Positions 13,464 to 21,640 of a DNA stretch of 62,438 bases are shown here, piece after piece. The DNA is taken from the IMG/VR virus record IMGVR_UViG_3300027881_000013, positions 1 to 62,438 of that record. The stretch is one strand, 5' to 3'. The position numbers were made by a program, and so were the translations under genes. The notes under the pieces are model-generated. The model worked only from the letters and a program-made list of their open reading frames with translations. It was not told the DNA's origin and ran no database searches. The number at the start of each line of letters is the position of its first letter. The stretch's first letter is position 1. Source of the stretch: a virus.

Positions 13464-13753
13464 GTGAAGTACAAGCTTTTACTCCTACTGGTGTGGAAGT
13501 TACTAAATTTCAAGCTAGATGTCCTGAATGTAAAGAGGGAATTCTAGAAGCTCCCCCATTGCCAGATATATATTTTATTCCTAAGACTATCTCTATTGCT
13601 GAGTTAATGCAAAAGCCTATGTTTGCTGTAACTAGAGAGAATTTCAGTTTACTCTGTAAATCATGTGGTGTTACAGTAAATGTAGTTACATGCGTAGAAG
13701 TTATAGACAAAAAGAATAATAGAAGTTATCTTACTAAGTTGACAGACCTATGA
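13460..13753 (+). CDS. Zinc-ribbon protein, 97 residues
   Basis: CPECKEG near residue 21 and CKSCGVTVN near 69 form a typical split zinc ribbon with beta strands between them. It overlaps both neighbours (ATGA type). Function unknown. Confidence 0.65.
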   Translation: MSEVQAFTPTGVEVTKFQARCPECKEGILEAPPLPDIYFIPKTISIAELMQKPMFAVTRENFSLLCKSCGVTVNVVTCVEVIDKKNNRSYLTKLTDL

Positions 13754-13947
13754 ATCCATTCAGAAGTTGGTTAGGTCGATTAAACTTTTTACTTCTGCAA
13801 TTCCTTTTTATGAGGCTTGAGCAACATCTTGATGATGAAACTGAAAAGACTGTAGGGTGGGCTATATTGTTCCCTATTATTCCTTTGACTGGTTGGTGGA
13901 ATAGGTATTGGCCCAACTGGTTTTTACGAGTAAAGCTTTATAAATGA
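13750..13947 (+). CDS. 65-residue membrane-associated protein
   Basis: Two hydrophobic stretches (NFLLLQFLFM, and VGWAILFPIIPLTGWW) in a basic, Trp-rich protein. Probably membrane bound. Function unknown. Confidence 0.6.
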   Translation: MNPFRSWLGRLNFLLLQFLFMRLEQHLDDETEKTVGWAILFPIIPLTGWWNRYWPNWFLRVKLYK

Positions 13948-14405
13948 AACTAGTTCACTTTAACATAGACACCGAAAAAGAAATTATTCGAGGTACGTTT
14001 AATTTCATTAACGGTATAGTAAAGGATTTAATTATTGATGGAGCAGAATATCGAAACATTATAAATATGCCCATCGAGGATGGGGCTTCCTTTAATAATC
14101 ATATACGTATAATGATTAAAATATCATCTATTGCTGAAGACGCAAAATGGATAGTTATATGTGATTTTAGTAATTTTGCCGTTAGGGCCACTAGTGTAGG
14201 TCATGCCACTAGTGTAGGTCATTTAAAAGGCAGAGCATCGGTTTGGTTTGATTCATATTCCCATGTGACTTCACAAGGCCCCTCAACGCTACCTACGTTT
14301 GGTAAAATTACGGGACCACAACCCATAGGGGTAGTAAAAACTTGGACAATAAGTAAACGTTTCCCTGCATTACCTAAAAAGGCAAAATCAAAAATTAGAC
14401 CATGA
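13944..14405 (+). CDS. 153-residue protein with internal tandem repeat
   Basis: Beta-rich protein that overlaps its neighbours. The hexapeptide ATSVGH is present twice in tandem because of an exact 18-bp duplication (14187-14222). The C-terminus is basic (KKAKSKIRP). No family was recognised. Confidence 0.6.
   Translation: MKLVHFNIDTEKEIIRGTFNFINGIVKDLIIDGAEYRNIINMPIEDGASFNNHIRIMIKISSIAEDAKWIVICDFSNFAVRATSVGHATSVGHLKGRASVWFDSYSHVTSQGPSTLPTFGKITGPQPIGVVKTWTISKRFPALPKKAKSKIRP
14187..14222 (+). repeat. Exact 18-bp tandem duplication
   Basis: GCCACTAGTGTAGGTCAT occurs twice head to tail, adding six in-frame residues. The identity of the copies implies a recent slippage event. Confidence 0.9.
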
Positions 14406-14779
14406 TGAATTTCAAATTTGAATCAATAGCAAAACAACAAGAAGGCACTCGTCTTAAGATAGGCGATACATTTTGTGATGTTTATGATGCAAATTGGGTT
14501 ACAGAACGTGCAATATCACACGTATCTTTGGGAGGAGTTTCAACTCCTGTTCCTGGTCGTAAAACAGAAACATTTACATGTAATGTATTGTTTGACCAAT
14601 TACCAATGAAACTAGAAGATCTTCAAAAAGATATGGTGTTATTTTTTGAAGGTTATTTAATGAAGGGCACAATGTTAGAATTTAAGTATATAAAGAATGA
14701 TGGTGAAAAATTTGCTACAATAACTTTAGGCATACATGAACGAGTCGCATTGTTTAGTGAGTCACCTGACGACCCATGA
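14402..14779 (+). CDS. 125-residue hypothetical protein
   Basis: Overlaps the previous gene by 4 bases. Beta-rich (ERAISHVSLGGVSTPVPGRK, YIKNDGEKFATITLGIHER). It is the last gene of the rightward accessory run; its 3' end overlaps the convergent leftward gene by 18 bases. Confidence 0.6.
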   Translation: MMNFKFESIAKQQEGTRLKIGDTFCDVYDANWVTERAISHVSLGGVSTPVPGRKTETFTCNVLFDQLPMKLEDLQKDMVLFFEGYLMKGTMLEFKYIKNDGEKFATITLGIHERVALFSESPDDP

Positions 14780-15007
14780 ACTTCGCTTATTTAGGACTAT
14801 ATAGCCCGAAATCCAGAGTGGGTTATCCTTTGAATCATGGTCTGGATGGGCTATGGAAATGTGCCCCAGACCATATTTATGGCTATGAGGTTTCATTCCT
14901 CCGACGATTCTATATCCCATTAAAGCTACAGTAGTGATAACAGTTGGCATATCAGGACATTCATGTATTGCCTGATAGACCTCAATACAGTATTCATCCT
15001 TTTTCAT
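14762..15007 (-). CDS. 81-residue hypothetical protein
   Basis: Last gene of the leftward operon (19,249 to 14,762). It starts MKKDEYCIEVYQAIHECPDM, with a beta-like rest. It ends inside the convergent gene 14402-14779, with no room for a terminator between them. Function unknown. Confidence 0.6.
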   Translation of the reverse strand: MKKDEYCIEVYQAIHECPDMPTVITTVALMGYRIVGGMKPHSHKYGLGHISIAHPDHDSKDNPLWISGYIVLNKRSSWVVR

Positions 15008-15551
15008 TCAGACCCTGCAATATCTTATTGAACTCTAGCTCACCAACTGCTTTTCTAATTTTGGCCATATCTTCTTCCATGCGATTAAGGACTTCACTTT
15101 TAGCATCTAATTCTGTATGAAGATTGCTATTCGTTTCTGCCAAGTGACCATTTGAGGATCCTAGCCTACCTAATTCATGTCTATCTTTACTCATATCTTT
15201 TTCTAGTTCTTTAAATTTAACATCAGATTCAATAGATTGTAATTTTAATTCTCTAACCTTCTCACGAAGACGTTCAGTAGCAACATCACGATCTAGGCCC
15301 ATTAAAAAGAGCAAAGTACGTACCACAGTATCTCGTTGTGCGGTTATAGATTTCCATTCTTCTGGTTTTTGAGAACCATATTGATCTTCGTGACTAGGCA
15401 CAAATTGAACATGTTCTATATATGCGGGTTCTGTGCATTCATCACCCATTATAGCAATAAGTTTCCAACCTTGTAGAGTTAATTCGTGAACTTTACCACC
15501 ACCAACCACTTGTAATTCTTCATACTTACCATATAAATCGGCTTCAATCAT
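14994..15551 (-). CDS. 185-residue coiled-coil protein
   Basis: Residues 1-60 form a compact alpha/beta region (KVHELTLQGWKLIAIMGDEC). Residues 75-180 form a long charged coiled coil (KVRELKLQSIESDVKFKELE; SKDRHELGRLG). The start abuts the previous stop. Function unknown. Confidence 0.65.
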   Translation of the reverse strand: MIEADLYGKYEELQVVGGGKVHELTLQGWKLIAIMGDECTEPAYIEHVQFVPSHEDQYGSQKPEEWKSITAQRDTVVRTLLFLMGLDRDVATERLREKVRELKLQSIESDVKFKELEKDMSKDRHELGRLGSSNGHLAETNSNLHTELDAKSEVLNRMEEDMAKIRKAVGELEFNKILQGLNEKG

Positions 15552-16717
15552 TACGCTGCCTTTCTTAATTCTACTAAGTGTTCCTCGAGAATATTCTTCT
15601 TGTTTATCATATTAAACATACCAAGTGCCTGAGTCCATCCGATATTAGCACGTCGCCAAATATCAATTTCGTCAAGCTCACAGATAATCATCTTGGCGAT
15701 AACTTCATCTGTGGGTGGAATGGTATGATCCTGTAAATAGACACAGAGTGTACAGAGTTTCTTCCCCTTGTTCCATACATCGATAATATGTGACTTACGC
15801 TTAATTTGATAGACTAACCCACTTGGACCCTGGATAGTGACAAAACCATGTTTTAAGTATCTCTTGAACTTGTCACGATCATCGTTCAACATGCTCTTTA
15901 GAAGATGGAGTGCTACAATCTCTTCTGGTCGAGCATTATCAAAGCGCTTCTCTTTACCATAAGAACGAGGTGTTTGACCACGATGATTCATGATCGCTGG
16001 AGCTTGTTTTAATCTAAGTTGTTCCTTAAATTTGAGTCTACGTCGTTCTTCTGGCGTATATTGTAGATGTTCGATAATTCCATCACGGTGTGTGATGAGG
16101 TTACCATTATTATCATAGAAATGTAGATTGGTACTAGCAGTAGTTCCAGCATTAATACCGTTGAAATTAATATCAACATTAGCAGTAGTTCCAGTATTAA
16201 CATTGAAACTTATTGCGTTAGAAGTGCTATTATTATCAAAGAAGCAATCATTAAACTTGATTACAGATTCAGTATGTGCCTTGATGATTATATTATCTAT
16301 AGCATCGGTGGTATTATATAGATCTTCATGTGTGACAACTACAGGTTTAGTAAATCGAACTTTATTAAATGTAACATCATGAGTTACAAAATTAGTAACA
16401 CTAGTACTATCATCGGCAATATGGATGCGACCTGTATTACCCCCAGCAGGCCAATTGAAATTATGATATTGATTTATTGTAGGAAATTGTTGACGAGGAG
16501 GAATAACAAAATGAGGACCAGGACCATTAGTCTCTATGTTGAGCACTTCTGGTTGTCTAATAGCTATGTCTTCTACACCAGCAACCATGGTCCTTTGATG
16601 ACCATCTATATTGGCCAATGGGAAGGCCATCGTATTTTCTAGCGGTGTAGCTTCTTCTTTAAGTTTCCTAGCCTGGACAGGTTTAGAGGGCTTTTTTAAA
16701 GCAGTGGTATTAGCCAT
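15551..16717 (-). CDS. Beta-helix-like protein with conserved C-terminal domain
   Basis: About 388 residues from ATG 16717, which overlaps the upstream HNH gene by 8 bases; an earlier in-frame ATG at 16762 lies deeper in that gene. Residues about 90-220 consist of Asn/Thr-rich short strands (VIKFNDCFFDNNSTSNAISF, NVDINFNGINAGTTA) like a right-handed beta-helix. The C-terminal part (RYLKHGFVTIQGPSGLVYQI, TIPPTDEVIAKMIICELDE) resembles a small domain I associate with phage proteins of unknown role. It may be a structural or surface protein; this is inference. Confidence 0.55.
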   Translation of the reverse strand: MANTTALKKPSKPVQARKLKEEATPLENTMAFPLANIDGHQRTMVAGVEDIAIRQPEVLNIETNGPGPHFVIPPRQQFPTINQYHNFNWPAGGNTGRIHIADDSTSVTNFVTHDVTFNKVRFTKPVVVTHEDLYNTTDAIDNIIIKAHTESVIKFNDCFFDNNSTSNAISFNVNTGTTANVDINFNGINAGTTASTNLHFYDNNGNLITHRDGIIEHLQYTPEERRRLKFKEQLRLKQAPAIMNHRGQTPRSYGKEKRFDNARPEEIVALHLLKSMLNDDRDKFKRYLKHGFVTIQGPSGLVYQIKRKSHIIDVWNKGKKLCTLCVYLQDHTIPPTDEVIAKMIICELDEIDIWRRANIGWTQALGMFNMINKKNILEEHLVELRKAA

Positions 16718-17141
16718 GCTGTTTCTTTCTGTTATAGGTTCTATATCTATGACAGATTGCACAAACTACATCACATTTAGCCAATTCTTTTTCTATTCTT
16801 TTAATAGAGGTAGTTTTATTTGTAATACTAGAAATATTAAATTCCTTTTTACCACGAACATGATCAAAGTCCATGGCAAATGGAATATATTCCTTTTTGC
16901 AATCTGCGCATGGTACTTGTTTCTTTTTATCTAAAATTTTTCTTGCCTCATTACGTAGTTTTTTCTTATTTTTAGCCCTAATAGCATTAACTCTTATTTT
17001 ATTCTTTTTTTGATATTCAGCATCGTATAATTTCTTACATGGGCCACAATAAGTATTGTAACCACCACTTCTATGTTTATTCTTACCAAATTTACTTAAT
17101 GGTTTTCGTTTTTTACATCTGTGACAGTATTTAGTTTTCAT
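16710..17141 (-). CDS. HNH endonuclease
   Basis: 143 residues. N-terminal zinc knuckles (CHRCKKRKPLSKFGKNK, CGPC) are followed by the HNH core: CADCKK at 78-81, the DFDHVRGKK strand with the His near 94, and CDVVCAICHRYRTYN with His 131. HNH nucleases cut DNA with one metal ion. It stands alone between phage genes, with no flanking intron signals, so it is either a homing-type free-standing nuclease or a packaging or defence-related one. Confidence 0.85.
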   Translation of the reverse strand: MKTKYCHRCKKRKPLSKFGKNKHRSGGYNTYCGPCKKLYDAEYQKKNKIRVNAIRAKNKKKLRNEARKILDKKKQVPCADCKKEYIPFAMDFDHVRGKKEFNISSITNKTTSIKRIEKELAKCDVVCAICHRYRTYNRKKQHG

Positions 17142-17176
17142 GATTTGAGTATACCATACTGTCTCAAACTAGACAA

Positions 17177-17605
17177 TTATCCTGGTACAGTTTTTGGTAC
17201 TAATATGGCTTCTTTTGCACCTAGAATAATTTCTTCTAGCCCCGGGTCGAATTCGGTGATTTTGTGACCTTTTTGGCCATCGTTCGTTGAGGCATAGGCT
17301 GTGTATCCCTTTTTCATAAGCTCTTTAAACTTTGAAAATGCTTCCTTCACCTGTTCTTTGATTCGTCTATCCCAAATTACTCTTTCATCACCATTATCTG
17401 ATAGAATGCGGAAGCAGCCAATATTAACATCTTTTGGTGGGGGAAGCAATCGTGCCTCTCCATCATTTTCATATTGTAGAGTAAAACCTTGTTTTGTGAG
17501 AATGCCGATACGCTTTCTAGCTTCGGACGTCTGTTCATAAACATATGGGTCCCAGGTTACTGTCTGAGCCCTAGCGGTTTCGAGTCCACCCATCTGCAAT
17601 GGCAT
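17177..17605 (-). CDS. 142-residue conserved phage protein
   Basis: The C-terminal half (VIWDRRIKEQVKEAFSKFKE, LMKKGYTAYASTNDGQKGHK, ITEFDPGLEEIIL) matches a short domain I have seen in phage genomes, a WD-(x)-EQVKEA helix followed by a GY-A strand, often as a stand-alone protein. Function is not established. One base overlaps the upstream gene. Confidence 0.6.
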   Translation of the reverse strand: MPLQMGGLETARAQTVTWDPYVYEQTSEARKRIGILTKQGFTLQYENDGEARLLPPPKDVNIGCFRILSDNGDERVIWDRRIKEQVKEAFSKFKELMKKGYTAYASTNDGQKGHKITEFDPGLEEIILGAKEAILVPKTVPG

Positions 17606-18213
17606 TAGATAATCTCCAATTCTTCTGGGTCAAAGAAGTCTTTAAAAGCTTTTTTACCTTCTTCATTAGGATCTAATATCACATTTACAAAACAATGACG
17701 ATTTTGTTCCTTGTTATCTACAACCCCTTCTCTACCTTTGTAAATAGTATAAGAAGAGTCATTTACTCGTATTCTCATTCCTGGTATGAATTTGGCCATC
17801 AATGCTTTTTTCTTAGTCATTAATTCTTTATGACGTTCTTTTCTTTCTTCCTCTTCCTCTTCCTCTTTTTCATGATCAATTTTACGAGTGTCAAAACTAT
17901 AGGTAATATTGATTTCTATCTCGAATTCTTTTTCACAATCACGACAAGTAATTCTAATGGTATCTCCATCAGAATTTAAATTGCCTGCACCAAAATCCCA
18001 CCATTCTGGTTCTTTTTCACCACAATAGGGGCAAACAGGGTCACTAGTATCTTCTACTTCAAGTTTTCCATCGTGGTCATATTTGGATTGGAAATATCCA
18101 TACTTATTACCTGGACACTTACCTATGATATCATGTGCCCGTCGATATTTTCCACACTTGGCACAGAGATTATGATCTCCAGTTAGTGTAATCTCAGTTA
18201 CACTACTAGACAT
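17605..18213 (-). CDS. Zinc-ribbon protein with SH3-like C-terminus
   Basis: About 202 residues from ATG 18213, with GAGG six bases ahead; it overlaps the upstream gene. Cysteine pairs CAKCGKYRR, CPYCGEKE and CRDCEKEFE suggest two zinc sites. After a Glu-rich coiled linker, the C-terminal part (MRIRVNDSSYTIYKGREGVV and FVNVILDPNEEGKKAFKDFF) looks like a KOW/SH3-type beta barrel. Function unknown; nucleic-acid or ribosome contact is possible. Confidence 0.6.
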   Translation of the reverse strand: MSSSVTEITLTGDHNLCAKCGKYRRAHDIIGKCPGNKYGYFQSKYDHDGKLEVEDTSDPVCPYCGEKEPEWWDFGAGNLNSDGDTIRITCRDCEKEFEIEINITYSFDTRKIDHEKEEEEEEERKERHKELMTKKKALMAKFIPGMRIRVNDSSYTIYKGREGVVDNKEQNRHCFVNVILDPNEEGKKAFKDFFDPEELEII

Positions 18214-18463
18214 CATAGTCCTCGAGCAGTCGCTGTGAAGAAGTAAGTAGGCTATGAACTGCACGAAGTGCGGCAGCTTTTCTTACATTTTCTGCGTAGA
18301 CCTTTTTACCTTCAGATTCTGCATCTTTGTCTTTGATTGTGATAAGGTCACTAACTTCATCACGAAGTGTCTGCATCTGATCAACCAAATTTGAGTCACT
18401 CTTCATACGCTCTTTACGCTTCTTAGGTGGATCGCCTTTAACTGTGTCTTTTACTTCGCCCAT
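18206..18463 (-). CDS. 85-residue charged helical protein
   Basis: Lys-rich N-terminus and a helix-rich rest (NLVDQMQTLRDEVSDLITIK; AAALRAVHSLLTSSQRLL). Overlaps both neighbours. Function unknown. Confidence 0.6.
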   Translation of the reverse strand: MGEVKDTVKGDPPKKRKERMKSDSNLVDQMQTLRDEVSDLITIKDKDAESEGKKVYAENVRKAAALRAVHSLLTSSQRLLEDYDV

Positions 18464-18716
18464 GTTCTTTCTCCCATCTCCAACGTTTTAAATATGCACT
18501 AAATACAAGCTCTCTAAAAGAACTTTGTCTTACAAAATCTGGATATGAATGCCATACTGTACCAGAACCAATAAATTGAACAATTTTAGTTTCATAATCT
18601 TTACCAAATAATCGATCAATAATTCCCGGTGTAAGTTGTTTTTGTAAAGTTAATAGTTCTTTTTCAGGATCATAACTAACAAATTCGTAGGTATACGTGC
18701 CAAAGAGCCAACTCAT
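18438..18716 (-). CDS. 92-residue small phage protein
   Basis: It begins MSWLFGTYTYEFVSYDPEKE; then IVQFIGSGTVWHSYPDFVRQ and a basic C-terminus. It resembles short phage proteins of the KTKYIGSCTVWHSYPDG type; role unknown. Overlaps both neighbours. Confidence 0.6.
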   Translation of the reverse strand: MSWLFGTYTYEFVSYDPEKELLTLQKQLTPGIIDRLFGKDYETKIVQFIGSGTVWHSYPDFVRQSSFRELVFSAYLKRWRWEKEHGRSKRHS

Positions 18717-19042
18717 TTCATAAGTCCAGCAGCTGCCATCTCTCTGATTCTAGCCACCATACCTAGTTTCTTTTCACGTTTCTTTTCAGAACATGCGCTC
18801 TTCATAACGTGAATGGTATCTCCCGCCCAATTATCAACGCCTTTACTCCAACGTGATTGATCGTGTTTTATGTCTGGTTGAGCTCTATCATCAATAACAA
18901 CACCATCTTTAATAACGCGATAGTGAATATGTCCACAGTTCCCGCATTTGATTTCGTAGTTGCCACTCATTGCATCTGACAACATAGGATAATTCCACCA
19001 TTGACAATTGGTACAATAAAATTCGTGAGCATGTCTTGCCAT
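18713..19042 (-). CDS. 109-residue zinc-ribbon phage protein
   Basis: CTNCQWWNYPMLSDAMSGNY, IKCGNCGHIHYRVIKDGVV, then an IHVMKSACSEKKREKKLG segment. This pairing of a zinc ribbon with an IH-M-SAC tail looks like a recurrent phage family of unknown function. The start overlaps the next gene's stop region. Confidence 0.65.
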   Translation of the reverse strand: MARHAHEFYCTNCQWWNYPMLSDAMSGNYEIKCGNCGHIHYRVIKDGVVIDDRAQPDIKHDQSRWSKGVDNWAGDTIHVMKSACSEKKREKKLGMVARIREMAAAGLMK

Positions 19043-19249
19043 CTATTGCCTCGCAGTTATGCCGAAGAGAAAACCAAATGACCACATTCCTACCATAAGT
19101 AAACAAATACCTATTAATAGTTCAATAGGATGTTCTGCAATAAAAGTAGCTAATTTAATTTTGGAGACATGTAGGTCTACAGTAAGTCTTGCATATCTTT
19201 CAAGTGCCTCTTTTTGTTCCGGTGTAAGATCGGGATCTTTTATTTCCAT
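19043..19249 (-). CDS. 68-residue membrane protein, first gene of leftward operon
   Basis: Start taken at MEIKDPDLTPEQKEALERYA with CAGGG just upstream; a longer frame upstream reads into the divergent gene's promoter. A helical N-terminal part is followed by one transmembrane helix (IELLIGICLLMVGMWSFGFL). Function unknown. Confidence 0.6.
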   Translation of the reverse strand: MEIKDPDLTPEQKEALERYARLTVDLHVSKIKLATFIAEHPIELLIGICLLMVGMWSFGFLFGITARQ

Positions 19250-19262
19250 ACCCTGTCTATAA

Positions 19263-19291
19263 TTGATGTCGGTGCGCGAATATACTATACT
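19263..19291 (+). promoter_or_regulatory. Sigma70-type promoter, probably giving a leaderless message
   Basis: TTGATG (19263-19268), a 17-base spacer and TATACT (19286-19291). The expected start of transcription, about 7 bases after the -10 box, falls on or next to the A of ATG 19298, and no Shine-Dalgarno sequence precedes that ATG. Confidence 0.6.
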
Positions 19292-19297
19292 CAAAAC

Positions 19298-20203
19298 ATG
19301 CTTGTAGATCCTGGCGTGTCTGTACAGCAGGAAGTTTGTAGCTGGATTTCTAATATTAAGACTCATAAATTTGAAATAGAACGAATATTAATGAGTCCAG
19401 TGAACCTTTCAGATATAATGAAAGAAGCCTCGAAAACTTACACGCATAATATAGTTGAAATTAATATTAAAGATTCAGCTATATATAAAATGATAATGGC
19501 GATACCGGATTTTCCTCAAATATATTACTATGATTTGTTTACTAAGAAGATTGTTGAAAAAGAAGAACAATTAGTTCAGCCTTCTGTTATTGAGTTCACC
19601 TGGCCTACAAATCATGGTTTGTTTTTACTACCTGATCCTTGGGTAGATATGGCTGTAACTAGCTACTTTGACTATTTCTTTCTTTATGATGCTGACGATA
19701 ATATACATATTATAATTAATGATACTGAAAAAGCTTGTGAAGTGATGAATGCTGGTAGGTTTATGGACGCAACCAGAGATTTTATTCAATACCATATTAT
19801 GCTTAATAATGTATTAGAAGTTTCTGGTCTTCAAGTAGTTACAGAAGAAGGCCATAATGTTGATGATATTGAGTTGCGTTATAAAGATTACAAGGATATT
19901 GAACTTAAAGATATGATATATAATATGCTACAAAGTGCTTTAAATAATGGTATACATCTACATGTTGACACTGATAAACTAAAACATTGGTTATTTCCAC
20001 TTTTAGGTGATCATATTGTTGGGATTCAACGACTTCTTAAAGGTGTAAATACTGACATATCTAATTATCCATATTTTCCTGCTGCTAAAACAAATTTAAA
20101 CTTTGATAATTTTAATAGAGCACAAGAAATGTTCGGTGGAATTTCAATAGGTAGTCCTTTTTCAATAGTAAATACTGCTAAGATAGTAGCTATTACTTTA
20201 TAA
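19298..20203 (+). CDS. 301-residue hypothetical protein, divergently transcribed
   Basis: Start MLVDPGVSVQQEVCSWISNI; longer in-frame starts upstream (to 19214) overlap the promoter and the opposite gene. Acidic, aromatic-rich protein (FPQIYYYDLFTKKIVEKEE, YFDYFFLYDADDNIHIIIND). The C-terminal third is rich in Asn and includes a Gly-rich FGGISIGSPFS stretch. No family was recognised. It is the only gene of its transcription unit, with its own promoter and a strong terminator, which suggests expression at a time different from its neighbours. Confidence 0.7.
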   Translation: MLVDPGVSVQQEVCSWISNIKTHKFEIERILMSPVNLSDIMKEASKTYTHNIVEINIKDSAIYKMIMAIPDFPQIYYYDLFTKKIVEKEEQLVQPSVIEFTWPTNHGLFLLPDPWVDMAVTSYFDYFFLYDADDNIHIIINDTEKACEVMNAGRFMDATRDFIQYHIMLNNVLEVSGLQVVTEEGHNVDDIELRYKDYKDIELKDMIYNMLQSALNNGIHLHVDTDKLKHWLFPLLGDHIVGIQRLLKGVNTDISNYPYFPAAKTNLNFDNFNRAQEMFGGISIGSPFSIVNTAKIVAITL

Positions 20204-20253
20204 TTAATCTACCTGATTATGGAAATTATATACAGTGTGGTAGCTAGTCTACC

Positions 20254-20311
20254 CGTGTGGCCAGGAGGGGTCAGAATCCCTCCCCCCCCTACCCCTCCTG
20301 GTCTACACACG
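20254..20311. terminator. Long bidirectional terminator hairpin
   Basis: CCAGGAGGGGT (20261-20271) and ACCCCTCCTGG (20291-20301) are perfect 11-bp arms, extended by CGTGTG/CACACG across a small bulge; the loop is C-rich. A smaller hairpin (GGTAG/CTACC, 20239-20253) precedes it. It separates the convergent genes ending at 20203 and 20388, and AT-rich DNA flanks it on both sides. Confidence 0.75.
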
Positions 20312-20387
20312 TTTATTAATTAAACTCGGTGGAATATAAAGTTATACCAAAAGCTTTATAATAATATTATTATAGTAGTACGTTTAT

Positions 20388-20474
20388 TTAATTGCTTCTC
20401 ATATATAATATCATTACAAGAGTAAAAATAAATAGAGCAGGTAATGAGATAAGTATAGTTAATAAGTTTTTCAT
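20388..20474 (-). CDS. 28-residue transmembrane peptide
   Basis: The start ATGA overlaps the stop of the upstream leftward gene. Almost the whole peptide (from residue 4, LLTILISLPALFIFTLVMIL) is one transmembrane helix, ending YMRSN. Such micro-proteins occur near phage lysis genes. The start-stop coupling supports translation, but no function can be given. Confidence 0.5.
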   Translation of the reverse strand: MKNLLTILISLPALFIFTLVMILYMRSN

Positions 20475-21043
20475 TTAATCTCATGTTTTTCGATTACGCC
20501 GTCACCATCACCAAAGTCACTATCATCAACGACTCGTTGTATATTATCGAACTCAGGTAATCTAGCAATTCCCTTATATTCAATTTCTGCTGGTATGCCT
20601 TCTATATCTATATCTGTCATTACCATAACAGCAGTTGAACTAGAAGAAGATGCACTATTTATGATTTTGTCTCTAATTTCTGAACTCTTAATTTCTACTC
20701 GTTTTGGTTTACCTTTAATAGTTGGGTGACGACTATGTAATCTATACATGTCATCTCTTAATTCTTTATTTTGCTCTCTTGTATATTTTAATTCTGTCTG
20801 TAAAACAGCAATGTCTACAGCAAATTCTTCAAATCTTTGGGTAAGCATATTATAGACAGATTCTTGTACTTTACCCTGCTTACTTTGATTATTTAATGAA
20901 GCAAATGTGCCACCTGCTGCAGTGAGAAGAGCAGCAATGGCGGCAAGTAATCCGCTTAATTGTTTAAGTTTTTGCCATGTAGTTAATGGTTTGGCTTCAT
21001 CATCACTGTCAACAGTTACTGTTACTTTTGGCGGTGGTGGCAT
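20471..21043 (-). CDS. Membrane-anchored coiled-coil protein, spanin-like
   Basis: 190 residues. A Pro/charged N-terminus, one transmembrane helix (about residues 30-48, LSGLLAAIAALLTAAGGTFA), a coiled coil (AVDIAVLQTELKYTREQNKE), a Ser-rich linker and an acidic end (DFGDGDGVIEKHEIK) like a calcium-binding loop (DxDxDG). It is reminiscent of inner-membrane spanins or other phage membrane tethers; assignment uncertain. Confidence 0.6.
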   Translation of the reverse strand: MPPPPKVTVTVDSDDEAKPLTTWQKLKQLSGLLAAIAALLTAAGGTFASLNNQSKQGKVQESVYNMLTQRFEEFAVDIAVLQTELKYTREQNKELRDDMYRLHSRHPTIKGKPKRVEIKSSEIRDKIINSASSSSSTAVMVMTDIDIEGIPAEIEYKGIARLPEFDNIQRVVDDSDFGDGDGVIEKHEIK

Positions 21044-21090
21044 GTATCTCTCCTATATTTAATAATCAATAATATAATATATTATAGAAA

Positions 21091-21165
21091 TGGTGCCCCT
21101 GAGGAGGATCGAACTCCTGTTCCCGGATCGAAAATCCGGTATCCTAACCACTAGATGACAGGGGC
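21091..21165 (-). tRNA. tRNA-Glu (UUC)
   Basis: On the minus strand the acceptor GCCCCTG pairs with CAGGGGC, the anticodon loop TTTTCGA gives UUC, the T arm is GGAGTTCGATCCTCC, and CCA is encoded. All arms are intact. Glu GAA is a frequent codon in this AT-rich genome. Confidence 0.95.
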
Positions 21166-21167
21166 TA

Positions 21168-21254
21168 TGGTGCCGGGAGCGGGAGTCGAACCCGCACACC
21201 CAAATAGATAAGGGATTTTAAGTCCCTTGCGTCTACCAATTCCGCCATCCCGGC
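21168..21254 (-). tRNA. tRNA-Leu (UAA)
   Basis: An 87-base class II tRNA with a long variable arm. Acceptor GCCGGGA/TCCCGGC, anticodon loop CTTAAAA giving UAA, T arm GCGGGTTCGACTCCCGC, encoded CCA. It reads TTA, the main Leu codon in the AT-rich genes. Three bases separate it from the tRNA-Glu gene. Confidence 0.95.
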
Positions 21255-21261
21255 TGGTCTA

Positions 21262-21639
21262 TCATTGGTCACCACCACCCATAGCTACGTCAGATAGATT
21301 TTCATCTGTAAGGTATTCATGGTTTTCAGCATTCATAATTCTTCGTGCTCTATCTATAGGCATATCATGCGTGACTCGTTGCCACAATACCGTGTTAATT
21401 AATGGGTATGCGTCTTTATCTAATCCTAATCTAGACATTATATCAATAAATGACTCTTCACATATTTTATTTACTTTAGCGAGTCCCTCGCACCAGGTAT
21501 CTTGTTCAGACGATAGCTTCATTAAGAGCTTATTCTGTTCTGCATATAACTCAATTAATTGAGCCTGATAGGAGAAGGTACTATATGCAAAAAATGAAGT
21601 TAAAAGTACAAATACTGCTAGCCATGCTTTTAAGGTCAT
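21262..21639 (-). CDS. 125-residue membrane-anchored protein
   Basis: N-terminal signal anchor (MTLKAWLAVFVLLTSFFAYS), then a helical external part with two Cys (EQDTWCEGLAKVNKICEESF) and a Gly-rich acidic end. It ends seven bases before the tRNA-Leu gene. Function unknown; secretion or membrane tethering is likely. Confidence 0.65.
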   Translation of the reverse strand: MTLKAWLAVFVLLTSFFAYSTFSYQAQLIELYAEQNKLLMKLSSEQDTWCEGLAKVNKICEESFIDIMSRLGLDKDAYPLINTVLWQRVTHDMPIDRARRIMNAENHEYLTDENLSDVAMGGGDQ

Positions 21640-21640
21640 A

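Noticed and set aside
16710-17141. HNH gene as part of a group I intron or IscB unit
   Set aside because: The gene stands between intact, overlapping genes with no split gene or intron core, and it lacks a RuvC domain or upstream omega-RNA-like element.
14762-19249. Leftward operon as an integrated satellite or mobile element
   Set aside because: No integrase, transposase, terminal repeats or target duplication are visible, and its small families look phage-typical.
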